From Isosphaera pallida ATCC 43644 (GTDB lineage: Bacteria > Planctomycetota > Planctomycetia > Isosphaerales > Isosphaeraceae): DNA of 64,000 bases. The stretch covers positions 4,430,450 through 4,494,449 of the forward strand of contig NC_014962.1 of the NCBI RefSeq assembly GCF_000186345.1, given 5' to 3'. A program made the translations under genes and the position numbers. Below, piece by piece: positions 48,446 to 57,641 of the stretch. The notes beneath the pieces were generated by a model. That model ran no database searches. It was not told the DNA's origin and saw nothing but the letters and a program-made list of their open reading frames with translations. Within the stretch, counting starts at the first letter, position 1. Every line of letters starts with the position of its first letter.

Positions 48446-49474
48446 ATGTCGGATTCCCAGTCCGTCCCTCGTCCTCCCCGCGCTGCGTTGCGCCGATTTT
48501 CCTACCCCCTGGCGTGGAGTTCAGCGGGACTGGTCGGAGGCCTTGGTCTCGTGGCGTTCGCCTCCTGGGCCTTCACGCCCAACCTCGAAGATTCCAACGG
48601 TTCCAATTCCTTCGCCACCACCCTCCCGCCCAACCCATCCTCCTCAACCCCGACCAACGACTCAACACCGGCTGCCGTCCCCCTTGTCTGGCCCGAGACC
48701 ATCCAACAAGGCGACCACGCCAAACGCCTCCTGTTGGCCATTCTTGAAGAAGTCGAACGCCGTCTCCAATCCTACCCGGGCCATCGCGCGCAGTTCAAAC
48801 GCCTGGAGCGCATTCATGGTCAGCTGGGTCCGTGGCAAACCATCGAACTCAAAGTGCTTCACAATCCTCTCTCGGTTTATATGAAGTTTCTTGAGCCGGA
48901 TGACGGCAAAGAAGTGCTCTACTCCCAAGGACGGTTCGACAACCACTTGATCGCCCACCCCGGCGGTATGGCCCGCCTTTTGACACCTCGCCTCAAACTC
49001 GACCCAAACGGCCCCCTGGCCATGGCCGAGAACCGTCACCCCATCACCTCGGCTGGTCTACTCAACCTGGTCCGACGCCTGATCCACTTTCGCCGGCTCG
49101 ACCTCAACCACCCCACGTCACATCTCCGGCTCGACCGTATCGAAACCCCTGACGGACAGATGGTGTTTCGTTCATGCCACCGTCATCTCAAGAGAACCGA
49201 TCAACATCCTTACTCCCGCAGTGAAATCTGGTACGACTCTGCGACCTGCCTCCCCATCCGGGTCGAGAATCACGACTGGCCCGCGGGGATCATTCTGGGC
49301 CACACCATTTCATCGCCCGCCGATCTTGGCGACCCGTTCGCCATCTTCGACGCCCCCGACAACGGCGAAACGCTGGTCGAAATCTACGAGTACGCGCATC
49401 TCGATTTTGAGACCCCGCTCACCCCTCTTGACTTCGACCCCGCCAACCCTGCTTATGGGTTTCGCCGATTCTGA
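48446..49474 (+). CDS. DUF1571 protein, exported
   Basis: A 342-residue protein with an N-terminal membrane segment or signal (SSAGLVGGLGLVAFASWAF, about 25-43), a Ser/Pro-rich linker, then the DUF1571 domain. Diagnostic stretches are VYMKFLEPDDGKEVLYSQG, AHPGGMARLLTPRLKLDPNGPLAMAENRHPI and SEIWYDSATCLPIRVE. GGGAG precedes the ATG by 9 bases. The family is typical of planctomycetes; its fold is related to outer-membrane lipoprotein-sorting-type proteins (recalled, not tested). Function unknown. Confidence 0.88.
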   Translation: MSDSQSVPRPPRAALRRFSYPLAWSSAGLVGGLGLVAFASWAFTPNLEDSNGSNSFATTLPPNPSSSTPTNDSTPAAVPLVWPETIQQGDHAKRLLLAILEEVERRLQSYPGHRAQFKRLERIHGQLGPWQTIELKVLHNPLSVYMKFLEPDDGKEVLYSQGRFDNHLIAHPGGMARLLTPRLKLDPNGPLAMAENRHPITSAGLLNLVRRLIHFRRLDLNHPTSHLRLDRIETPDGQMVFRSCHRHLKRTDQHPYSRSEIWYDSATCLPIRVENHDWPAGIILGHTISSPADLGDPFAIFDAPDNGETLVEIYEYAHLDFETPLTPLDFDPANPAYGFRRF

Positions 49475-49539
49475 TCCGGCCTGGAAATCGCGTCGATTCC
49501 GGGGGAAGTGGCGACTCCACGCGCCCATCCTTGCCACGG

Positions 49540-50175
49540 TCAGGCTAATTCCAACACGGGTCGCGCGTGCAGTCGAGTGGGGTCCAACCAAGCGGCGAAG
49601 CCAGCCATCTCGGGATGACCAACGGGATCGAGCCCGCGAGCCAGCAGGTCGCGGGCAATCCGCGCTGAAAGGCAAGCCGCCGCCGGCGACTGACTGTCGG
49701 CCAGCTCCAACAACCGAGCCGGTGGCACCACGCGAATGGATCTACCCCAGGGAGCTTGAATCTCCCGCACGGCGATCGGTTCGAGGAAGAGATCGACCGT
49801 CACCTTGTAGTACCGATCGTCCCGAAGCGCGTCCTTGACGTGACGTGAAAACGGACGGGGAGACGAGCCAACGGAGGGGGTCAACGCCGAGGAATCAAAC
49901 CGGGTCCAGGATTGGATGTACCCCATGCGCCTCAAGGTGTTCATCGCGTCGTCGCGGAACCGCGGGTCGAGAAACAGGTCAAGATCACGGTGATCGTGAG
50001 CGTGACGATATTCAACATGACCAGCCGGAGTCATCAGGTGCCAAGCCCACCCGCCCGAGACCACTACCGGCAACGCCTCGGACAAATCCCGCAATTCCTG
50101 CTCAAATACGGCCAACCGTGACGCATCCCATCTGTCCGGCTCGACGTAGTGAGGAATCGGAAGAGGAGCGCTCAT
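49540..50175 (-). CDS. Nucleotidyltransferase-like protein
   Basis: A 211-residue cytoplasmic protein. Residues 36-75 hold the pattern of a minimal nucleotidyltransferase fold: VVVSGGWAWHLM (the GG/GS loop) followed by HRDLDLFLDP (the paired acidic residues on the next strand). A later TVDLFLEPIAVRE supplies a possible third acidic strand. Such domains occur in aminoglycoside nucleotidyltransferases and in toxin/antitoxin and abortive-infection proteins. No partner HEPN or antitoxin gene is adjacent, so a defence role is not supported. The ATG at 50175 is preferred to one 17 codons upstream. Confidence 0.65.
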   Translation of the reverse strand: MSAPLPIPHYVEPDRWDASRLAVFEQELRDLSEALPVVVSGGWAWHLMTPAGHVEYRHAHDHRDLDLFLDPRFRDDAMNTLRRMGYIQSWTRFDSSALTPSVGSSPRPFSRHVKDALRDDRYYKVTVDLFLEPIAVREIQAPWGRSIRVVPPARLLELADSQSPAAACLSARIARDLLARGLDPVGHPEMAGFAAWLDPTRLHARPVLELA

Positions 50176-50598
50176 TGATCCACGCCCTTTTCTCAAAGGG
50201 TCAAAAACTCGGGAGGATTCCACCACGCCGGACGACCGGAGATTCGAGCCGTGCCCGCTGACTCTTGGGTAACCAGCGAACGCGGGCGACTTGGCAAAAG
50301 ACCAATCGGACGAATCACAAGGTCAAGTCCATCCCTCGGGTCGGCCCACCGAAATCCCGTTGTGGATTCCGTCGCGTTTGGTCGCGCACTTCTCACACCT
50401 CGAACCATCGCTCTTGGGTGAGTCGCTATCATTATTCCTAGCGGATGGAGCCACTCGGTCAAGATCGAAAACGATGAAGAGTTGACGAAAATCAAACGAG
50501 GTCAAGCTAGATCGAATTGGATTCGCTGATCCGATCGGGAAACCCAAACGCCGGGTGGGTGTGGATGGGGTTCATGATTTGGTGGATCTACGTGATGA
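50176..50598. other. Spacer without a recognised gene
   Basis: This 423-base stretch lies between two minus-strand genes and is fairly AT-rich at 50430-50500. A minus-strand TTGACC (50462-50457) lies 20 bases from AATAAT (50436-50431), too far apart for a convincing promoter. No gene or strong hairpin was found. Confidence 0.35.
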
Positions 50599-51171
50599 TC
50601 AACGACCCAGAATGCGGAGCATCCGCGCGGAGACAAGCCATTTGAGCTGCGCGGGACCGTGAGATGGGCGACGGACCAGGTAGGCGGCCGACGCCTTGCC
50701 CAACATCGCCAGAGGAGTTGTGGCGGCGGGTTCAGCCTCCGGTTGGGTCAGGAATCGCAGGCAGAGCGAGAGGTTGGGGTTGTGGCCCACCGCCAGCAAC
50801 GTCTCGACCTCCTGAGCGTTCAAAGCCCCCGCCAAGTCACGAGGCTCGACCTGGGGTTTGAGCCATTCGACCACCGCGACTCGATCTCGACGACCGAGCA
50901 CTTGGGCGATCAACTCGGCGGTCTGACGACTACGAATCAGGGGACTGGTTAGGATGAGCCGAGGCTTGACCTTGAGTCGAGCCAAACCGTGAGCCGCTTC
51001 GATCACTCGACGCGCGCCTCGGTCGGTCAAAGCTCGATAGTCATCGTCGAGGTCGGGACGCTCGCGTTCCTGAGCAATCCCGTGTCGCACTAAGACCAGA
51101 CGCGACCAACTGGAGCCGGGTGAAAGGGCCGAGCTGTCGTGGGGCGGGTTGGCGTCGTGGGGTTGGGTCAT
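50599..51171 (-). CDS. sixA: SixA-type phosphohistidine phosphatase
   Basis: A 190-residue member of the histidine phosphatase superfamily. The catalytic Arg-His-Gly is at 29-31 (LVLVRHGIA). The second signature is SPLIRSRQTAE and the second catalytic His is in AVGHNPNLS, as in SixA proteins that dephosphorylate phosphohistidine. Its ATG at 51171 overlaps the stop of the arginine dihydrolase-like gene by ATGA, so it is translated downstream in the same operon. The N-terminal ~22 residues are low-complexity. The true substrate in this organism is unknown, as SixA-like proteins can act on other phosphates. Confidence 0.85.
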   Translation of the reverse strand: MTQPHDANPPHDSSALSPGSSWSRLVLVRHGIAQERERPDLDDDYRALTDRGARRVIEAAHGLARLKVKPRLILTSPLIRSRQTAELIAQVLGRRDRVAVVEWLKPQVEPRDLAGALNAQEVETLLAVGHNPNLSLCLRFLTQPEAEPAATTPLAMLGKASAAYLVRRPSHGPAQLKWLVSARMLRILGR

Positions 51172-52073
51172 CGGGTTGCTCCCCGCGCCGCAGCGAAGGT
51201 CCGGCCGAGTTGAGGGGGATGGGTTCGCCAGGAAGCGGCGTCCTCGCCGTCCACCCGGATGGTGAGACATTTGGCGCTGCCGCCGGATTTGAGGAATTCG
51301 CCGAGGGGTGTCGCGTGAGGTGTAAAGCCGGCTCGCCGTAGCGCCTGCTCAACCTTGGGCGCGCCGACGTTGAGGACCACGTCGCGGCCCACTACCACCG
51401 CGTTGCAGCAAAACGAGGCGGCCTCCTCGGGGGGAGCCTCGATCAAGCGGGGCACATGCGAAGTGATCACTTTGCGACCGTATTCATCGAACGCGCCGGG
51501 ATGGTAAAGCGCGGTTTCGGGATCAAGCGGACAAAAGCAGGTGTCGAGATGATAAAATCGAGGATCAACCAGTTCCATGGGAAGAACATGAACACCCAGA
51601 AGCTCGCCAACTTTCTGGTGCGAGCGCGAGTCGCTGCGATGGCGATAGCCGGCGAACAGGGTCTCACCGCAGAAGAGAGCATCGCCGGCCCCCTCGAAGT
51701 AGAGTCCTTCGGGAAGGGTGACCACCGTGAAGCCATGAGCAGCAAACCAGGCGTCGAAGTAGGGGGTTTCCCTCTGACGAACCGCGTGGCGGAACCGTGA
51801 GGAGAGGAAAAGGTCGCCGTAGACCAAGCCCGCGTTGGCGGTGAAGACCAGGTCGGGCAATCCTCGAACCGGCTCCAGAAGCTCGATCTCGGCCCCCAGG
51901 TCGGTCAAGAGGCGATGTAACCCCCGCCACTGTTCCGCAGCGCGGGTGGAGTCGCTACCCACCCGGCGGTTCATCCACGGGTTGATCTCATACTCGATCC
52001 CAAAAAAGTCCGGCGGACACATCAGGATGCGGGCTTTGTGGCGCGAGTCTACGGGCGGAATCGGCTCGACCAT
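51168..52073 (-). CDS. Amidinotransferase-fold enzyme, arginine dihydrolase (ArgZ/AgrE N-domain)-like
   Basis: A 301-residue guanidino-group-modifying enzyme. The N-terminus MCPPDFFGIEYEINPWM is close to that of cyanobacterial ArgZ/AgrE, which turns L-arginine into ornithine, CO2 and two NH3. Likely active-site features are PDLVFTAN (74-80, with Asn80 at the position that in ArgZ favours release of two ammonia), FEGAGD (126-131), His175 (HLDTCF) and Cys269 (GGSAKCLT). In cyanobacteria this domain is fused to a second domain; here it stands alone. A dimethylargininase is the alternative. The ATG at 52073 follows AGAGGAG by 11 bases. It overlaps SixA by ATGA. Confidence 0.8.
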   Translation of the reverse strand: MVEPIPPVDSRHKARILMCPPDFFGIEYEINPWMNRRVGSDSTRAAEQWRGLHRLLTDLGAEIELLEPVRGLPDLVFTANAGLVYGDLFLSSRFRHAVRQRETPYFDAWFAAHGFTVVTLPEGLYFEGAGDALFCGETLFAGYRHRSDSRSHQKVGELLGVHVLPMELVDPRFYHLDTCFCPLDPETALYHPGAFDEYGRKVITSHVPRLIEAPPEEAASFCCNAVVVGRDVVLNVGAPKVEQALRRAGFTPHATPLGEFLKSGGSAKCLTIRVDGEDAASWRTHPPQLGRTFAAARGATR

Positions 52074-52543
52074 GATGAAGACGGCTCCTCTCGCCAAACA
52101 ACGGAAATCGCGGTGGCCCCGCGAACCTCAACGTCAACGACTCGTCTGGTCGAGCCGGGACGTGATGAGTCCCCAATCCTTCCGTCGGCTTATTGGTTCA
52201 GTGTGGTCGATCCCGTGGTGGGGGACAAGATGCGCTTCATTCTCCCAGTCAGTGGGACCGCCCCCCGATCGAGAACCCCGCCCGGCCCGTTGGGTCCGAA
52301 AAGGGGAGGGGGATTTCGCCTTCGGAATTGGCCAGCCAAACCGGATCCATCGCGTTTGTTAATCCCGATGCGGCGGTCGGGGAAAATCCTCCAAGGTGAA
52401 CCGTCGCCGCTTCAACCCGACGCGATGATTGGCTACAATAACGCGCTGAGCGTCCTCACCCGTTCGGCTTGTCGGACTCGACCGATCGTGCGGTCGAATG
52501 TCGGACGGGAATGGTTTCCCGAAGATCGGCGAGGCGAGTGGTC
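52074..52543. other. Divergent region with a possible TACAAT promoter
   Basis: This 470-base spacer lies between divergently read genes. On the plus strand TTCAAC (52411-52416) and TACAAT (52434-52439) are 17 bases apart, ending about 105 bases before the ATG at 52544, a modest promoter candidate. No gene was found in the region. Confidence 0.4.
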
Positions 52544-53680
52544 ATGAGCATGGCGCGTCGCGCGGGGGCGCGGAGACCCTCGGACGATCCGGCCGTCGCC
52601 GGAGGCGATCCCGACATGGTGCGGACCGAGGCCGCCGCGTCGCAAGACCCCAGCCGCGACCGGATGGGAAAACTCGCCTTCTGGAAACCGAACCGCTCCA
52701 CGGACAAGGCAAGCGGTTCCCCAACGGCGTCCACCAGCAAGGAACCGGCCGGGGATCCCAACCGGACAGTCGGGGAGGAGCCCCTGGTGCGCCTTGTGGG
52801 CGAGACCGACTACGACCGGGTGACCTCGGGGATGATGGCGGCGATTTTCGCGGCAATGCTTGTGGTTGGCTGGCTGGCGGTGGTGTTTCTGACCGCTCCG
52901 AGTTTCCGTCCCCGCGCTTTGGCCGACATCACCATCATCGACGTAGCCGGTGGCGGCGGAGGGGTGCCTGACGGCGAACTCAACTCGGTCGAGTCGATCG
53001 ACGTGCCCAACGCCGAGGCCGCCGATCAAGCCTCCAACTCTGAACTCGACGCGGCGTTCTTTGAGGAACCTTCCCTCCAGATGATCCCCGAAGTCACCTT
53101 GGACGCGATCATCGACACCGCCGCCCAATCCACTGACCTGGCACCCGCTCAACGCACCGGCGGTACCGTCGCCACCGGCCCCCGCGCCAGTCGAATCGGT
53201 ACCGGGCGACCCGGCCTGGGCGATGGCACCGGCGATGGTAGCATTCCTTCCCACCTGCGTTGGAGCATCTTTTACCCCCCCGGCCAGTCTCCCGAGGAGT
53301 ACGCCCGCACCCTCGACCTTCTAGGGATCGAACTCGCGGTGATCCAGTCTGGCATCATCAACTACGCCTCCCAACTCTCCACCCCCACCCCTATCCGACG
53401 GGTCGGCAACGGTCTGGGGGAAACCCGGATGTATTTCCTCTGGCAAGGACAGGGGCGAAAACAGAACGATGTGGAATTACTCACCCGCGCCGGGATCAAC
53501 GTGGGGACCGGCAATATTCTCCAATTCATCCCCCCTGAGTTGGAACAACGCCTACTGCGGCTCGAACGCGACTATCGCGGCCTCAACCCCAACGAGATTC
53601 GCAAAACCCGGTTCAGCGTGACGATCGAAAACGGTCAGGTCCAGATCGCAGTCACCTCGCAGCTGCCTCTTCGCGGCTGA
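52544..53680 (+). CDS. Single-pass membrane protein, first of a four-gene envelope run
   Basis: A 378-residue protein of unknown family. Residues 1-90 are cytoplasmic and basic/acidic mixed. One membrane segment lies at 96-117 (MMAAIFAAMLVVGWLAVVFLTA). A short ITIIDVAGGGGG stretch, an acidic linker and a C-terminal alpha/beta domain follow (from about residue 265: HLRWSIFYPPGQSPEEYARTLDLLGIELAVI, then TRMYFLWQGQ). The layout (short cytoplasmic part, one helix, Gly-rich stretch, compact periplasmic domain) resembles TolA/TonB-like energy couplers only in outline; no sequence match is claimed. The start at 52544 is chosen over an in-frame codon 75 bases upstream. Confidence 0.65.
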   Translation: MSMARRAGARRPSDDPAVAGGDPDMVRTEAAASQDPSRDRMGKLAFWKPNRSTDKASGSPTASTSKEPAGDPNRTVGEEPLVRLVGETDYDRVTSGMMAAIFAAMLVVGWLAVVFLTAPSFRPRALADITIIDVAGGGGGVPDGELNSVESIDVPNAEAADQASNSELDAAFFEEPSLQMIPEVTLDAIIDTAAQSTDLAPAQRTGGTVATGPRASRIGTGRPGLGDGTGDGSIPSHLRWSIFYPPGQSPEEYARTLDLLGIELAVIQSGIINYASQLSTPTPIRRVGNGLGETRMYFLWQGQGRKQNDVELLTRAGINVGTGNILQFIPPELEQRLLRLERDYRGLNPNEIRKTRFSVTIENGQVQIAVTSQLPLRG

Positions 53681-53950
53681 ACGTCCGGCCAAACCGCCCG
53701 CCCCGGTCCCTTACCCCTCTCCACCCTCGACCTGGATCCTCCCTTCGGTTCGAGGAATTGGCCGTCGTCATCGCGGGCGTTCCCGCCGCGGCTGACGACT
53801 CGGCGGGTCTATTGGCTTCGCTTTCGCTAAGCCTCCCTCGTTCGCTTCTCCCCCGCGTCTCCTCGGCAACGGCAATTCGACGCCGCCCGGCGGCCTTCGA
53901 GCTCGCCTCACCCTTTGACCTGTTCTTCCGTGAGTGGGAACCCGCGACGC

Positions 53951-56900
53951 ATGGCGACCATTGAGATTCACGACAGCCGAGGAAGTGTCCAACGTTTGGA
54001 ACTCACCCCGGACCAAGTGATCTGGTTCGGCTCGGACCCCGGTTGCGACGTGAAACTACTCGGCCCGGGAGTGGCCCCCTACCACTTCCGGGTCCGTTCC
54101 AAAGCAGGCCGTTATCGAGTCGAGGTTGCTCCCGAAGCGCCTGAGGTCGAAGTCAACGGCCGCAAGACTCGCAAAGAGAAGCTTGACCGCGGCGACGAGA
54201 TCGCCTACGCCGGGACGCGGGTGTTCCTAGTGCAGGTGGACACAGCCCCGGTCCTCGCCCTCGATGACGACCCCGGATTCGCCGACGCGCCGCCCGCGTC
54301 GCCGTCACCGTCGGCGTCCCCCGTGGTGGCTCGAACCGCTTCGGCACCCGCTCAACCCCAGGCCACCCCGACCCAACCCACGCCTCCCACCAACCGCCGT
54401 CCTAAGAACCGGGACGAAGAGTCCGAAGAGGATGGTTGGGGATCTCTTGGCGGCCTCAGCGCTCAAGAAGCGGTCCCGGTCGCTCGGGCTAAAGCGGCAA
54501 CCTCCTTGTCGCCTCTGGGGCGGCTCAAACTCGGCGAGGAACGTCCGCCCGGTCAGGAACGCCTTCTGACCTCCCCCCTGGCTATTGGTCTGGCGGCGAC
54601 CCTAGCGCTTTTGGGAGCGGTCGGCTACGGCCTGAAAGTCCTCAACGACAAGAACACCCGCGACAACCTGTTCCTCCAGGCCGAAGAGGCGTACAAAACC
54701 AATGACTTCGCCGCCGCGATTGACTTCTATGACCAATTCCTAGCCTTCGCCCCCGAGGATGAGCGGGTGGGACGTGCCCGGGTGCAACGCGGCATGGCGA
54801 CCGTTCAAAAATTGACCTCCTCGGGTTCGGCCTCCTGGCTCGAAGCGCTGGAGACAATCCAAACCGTCCATCCCCAAATCAAGGCGATCCCCGAATTCGA
54901 AGACGCCCGAATCCTATTGGCGGAATTGACCTTGCGCACCGCGTCGGCCCTGGCCGAGCGGACCACCCGCTCCGGTAAGGCCGAGGATCTCGCCGTGGTC
55001 GAACGGGCCGTCGAACTGCACCGCGAGATCGCCCGCGAGGCGACCGCCCAGCAGATCGATCGCCTGCGGTTCCAACCCAAGTTGGAAGAGGCCAAAGCCG
55101 CCGTCGAGAAAGCCGGGATCAAGGCCCAACGTCTGGCGGCCATCGAACGCGCCCTCAAAGACGGCGACCCCGTGGCTGCTTACTCCCAGCGGGACGATCT
55201 GGTGCGACGCTACCCGGACCTCGCCTCCGACAAGGCGATCATGGCCCTTTTGGTCGAGGCCAACGACCTACTCAAGACCCGTACCAAGCTCGACACCCGC
55301 CGCGTTCCCGCCCAAACCGAGGAGCAGGCCCACCCACTCAACCCGCCTCTGAGCCTGGTGCTGCGCGACAATGCCGAGGACACCAAGTCCGACACCACCA
55401 ACCCCGGCCGGGTCGTCTTCGCAGTGGCCGAGGGAATCGCTTACGGCCTGGATGACGCCACCGGCCAGCCGCTTTGGCAACGGGTCGTGGGTCGAGACAC
55501 CCCGTTCCCCCCGGTCGCCCTGCCCGGCTCCCCTGCCTCCGCCATCCTGTTCGAGACGCAATCCAACCAGTTGGTCCGTGTCCATGCGCGGGACGGCGCG
55601 CTGATCTGGCGGCAGCCCCTAGGCGCGGAAATCGCCGCTCCACCTCTGGTGGCGGGCAACACCCTGATTCAACCCACCCGCTCGGGTGACCTCGTGCGCC
55701 TCAGTCTGGCTAACGGACACATCGTCGGTCGTCTCACCCTAGGACGTCCGCTGGACGTGACCCCCGCCACCGACGAAACAGGCCGCTATCTGTACGCGCC
55801 CGCCAACCAGGCCAATCTGTTCATCGTCGATCTCGACGGGTTCACCTGCGCTGAAGTCCTCTACCTGGGACACGGTCCCGGCGCGCTCAAAACCGCCCCG
55901 GTTCGAGCTGGCCCTTATCTGATCCTGCCCGAAAACCATCGTGAGGACCGCGGACGCTGGCGAGTTCTCCGCATCGAGTCCGACGGAGCGCGGCTCACCG
56001 AAATCCAAACAGTCGATCTGGGCGGCTGGACTTGGTACCCCCCCGCTTGGTCCGGCGCAGTGATCTGGTCCACCGACGACAAAGGCGGCGTGACCGCCTT
56101 CGCCCTCGGCGCGGCCGACCAGCCCAATCCGATCCGTAAAATCGCCGAACTGCCCCCCGAACAACGGGCCCCCGGCGCGGCGTTGGCGGTGACCCGCTCC
56201 GAAAAAGAGGTGTTTGTGGCAGCGAGTCGCTCTGGTCAATTCACGGTGGCGGCCGAACTCGGCCGGCTAGAACGAGGCTGGACGCTGGAGACCGCCACCC
56301 CGCCGGCGGCTCCCGTTCAACTCGGTGGCGGTTTGACCGACCCCATCGTCGTCTTCACCCTGGAATCGACCGTAGGCACCGGTGTAGATGTTCTAGGGGT
56401 CTCCTCCAAAACCGGGAAACCCCTTTGGAAGACCATCCTGGGAGCCGCTTGGCCGACTCCCTTGCGCGCAGGTCCCGATGGACGCCCCAGCACCGTGGAT
56501 CCCTCGGGACGCATCATCCCCTTCGAGGCAACCGACCTGGTGCAAGGCGGCTTCCGCATCCAACCGCCACCGCCCCCTCGCCCACCAGGTTCCAATCCTG
56601 AGAACGACGATCCCACCCAACCGCTTTGGAGCGTCGAGCCCCGAGGCACGGTCTGGATCGGTCGGCGTCGAGGCGACGATCGCCGTTACGCCCTCCTGAC
56701 CGATCAGGGACCAGCTCAATTCCTTACCCCCCCCGCCGCCCCCACTCAACCCCCCCTCCCCTGGCACGACGGCGAACTCGTGCCCGCGGCCGAAGGACGA
56801 GTCTTCTTTCACCCGGCCAACAGCGACGAATTCCGAGCCTGCACGTTGGTCGAACGTTACGACAAGGCGCAACCCGTGGTCTGGACCCGCCCGGTGCCTT

Positions 56901-57490
56901 TGCCCGGCCCTGGCGAGGCGGTCCTGTTCGCCGAACAGGCCGGGCTGCTGCGTCGAGTCGTCGCCGGCGAGGACGGCCTGCCCGTCGTGGAGGTGGCAGT
57001 CAACCTCAACCGCCCCCTGGCCAGCGACTGCGCTGCGATTGGCCAAGTGGTTTTGGCCATCACCAACGACCAAACCCTCCATGTTCGCAACGCGGCCGAC
57101 CTCGAACCGATCGCCAAGACCCCCCTGGAAGCCCCGCTCGCGGTCGGCCCCGCGGCCATCACCCCCGACCTGGCGATTGTGGCCGACGCCGCCGGCAATT
57201 TGCTGGCCTACGGCGGCGACGGCCAACGCCTCTGGACCACCAAGCTTCGCTCCGAACCGCCGGTTGGTCCCCCCGTTCGACTGGGCGGCGACACCGCCGA
57301 GTCCTCCGGCCTCTTGGTGGTTCTCGGACGCGACGGCGTTCTGCAGCGTCTCGACCCCGTCAACGGTGCGGTCGTCGATCGAATCGAACTCCAACTCCGA
57401 CCCGCCGGCAACCTCGTTCCCTCGTCCGACCCTGCCGGACTGGTCATTCCCATCGCCCCTGGATCGCTTCGGCTGCTGCCCCAACCCTAA
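53951..57490 (+). CDS. FHA-TM-TPR-PQQ-propeller protein
   Basis: A 1179-residue membrane protein. An FHA-like domain lies at 1-97 (WFGSDPGCDVKLLG, then APYHFRV), a Pro/Ser-rich linker to about 200, and one membrane helix at about 207-229. A TPR-like region begins at about 236 (LFLQAEEAYKTNDFAAAIDFYDQFLAFAPED). From about 490 to the end there are repeated propeller blades of the PQQ/BamB type (DDATGQPLWQRVVG, RDGALIWRQPLG, DPVNGAVVDRI). It likely senses a phosphoprotein inside and binds a large surface outside (inferred). The FHA phospho-binding arginine is replaced by Ser (GSDPG). The ATG at 53951 is chosen over a non-ATG codon 12 codons upstream. It follows the 52544 gene by 270 bases. Confidence 0.75.
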   Translation: MATIEIHDSRGSVQRLELTPDQVIWFGSDPGCDVKLLGPGVAPYHFRVRSKAGRYRVEVAPEAPEVEVNGRKTRKEKLDRGDEIAYAGTRVFLVQVDTAPVLALDDDPGFADAPPASPSPSASPVVARTASAPAQPQATPTQPTPPTNRRPKNRDEESEEDGWGSLGGLSAQEAVPVARAKAATSLSPLGRLKLGEERPPGQERLLTSPLAIGLAATLALLGAVGYGLKVLNDKNTRDNLFLQAEEAYKTNDFAAAIDFYDQFLAFAPEDERVGRARVQRGMATVQKLTSSGSASWLEALETIQTVHPQIKAIPEFEDARILLAELTLRTASALAERTTRSGKAEDLAVVERAVELHREIAREATAQQIDRLRFQPKLEEAKAAVEKAGIKAQRLAAIERALKDGDPVAAYSQRDDLVRRYPDLASDKAIMALLVEANDLLKTRTKLDTRRVPAQTEEQAHPLNPPLSLVLRDNAEDTKSDTTNPGRVVFAVAEGIAYGLDDATGQPLWQRVVGRDTPFPPVALPGSPASAILFETQSNQLVRVHARDGALIWRQPLGAEIAAPPLVAGNTLIQPTRSGDLVRLSLANGHIVGRLTLGRPLDVTPATDETGRYLYAPANQANLFIVDLDGFTCAEVLYLGHGPGALKTAPVRAGPYLILPENHREDRGRWRVLRIESDGARLTEIQTVDLGGWTWYPPAWSGAVIWSTDDKGGVTAFALGAADQPNPIRKIAELPPEQRAPGAALAVTRSEKEVFVAASRSGQFTVAAELGRLERGWTLETATPPAAPVQLGGGLTDPIVVFTLESTVGTGVDVLGVSSKTGKPLWKTILGAAWPTPLRAGPDGRPSTVDPSGRIIPFEATDLVQGGFRIQPPPPPRPPGSNPENDDPTQPLWSVEPRGTVWIGRRRGDDRRYALLTDQGPAQFLTPPAAPTQPPLPWHDGELVPAAEGRVFFHPANSDEFRACTLVERYDKAQPVVWTRPVPLPGPGEAVLFAEQAGLLRRVVAGEDGLPVVEVAVNLNRPLASDCAAIGQVVLAITNDQTLHVRNAADLEPIAKTPLEAPLAVGPAAITPDLAIVADAAGNLLAYGGDGQRLWTTKLRSEPPVGPPVRLGGDTAESSGLLVVLGRDGVLQRLDPVNGAVVDRIELQLRPAGNLVPSSDPAGLVIPIAPGSLRLLPQP

Positions 57491-57641
57491 ACTAAACAAT
57501 CCCCCGGCGAATCGTCGCCCCGTCCCCTCGCCCAGCGACGGCGATCCCTCGCTCGCCAACCACCACCAACCCAACGCCGGCCTTCTCCAACCCCACTCCA
57601 ACGTCGAATGGCGTTCGTTCCACTTCGGGGAGACCGCGACC

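Noticed and set aside
49540-50175. Toxin-antitoxin or abortive-infection role for the nucleotidyltransferase-like gene
   Set aside because: No HEPN, antitoxin or other defence gene lies next to it; the fold also serves other functions.
52544-53680. TonB or TolA assignment for the single-pass protein
   Set aside because: Only the general layout is similar; no TonB C-terminal motif or ExbB/ExbD genes are nearby.
57039-57641. N-terminal extension of the solute-binding-like protein
   Set aside because: These codons overlap the FHA-PQQ gene in another frame and lack a signal peptide; a good ribosome binding site supports 57642.
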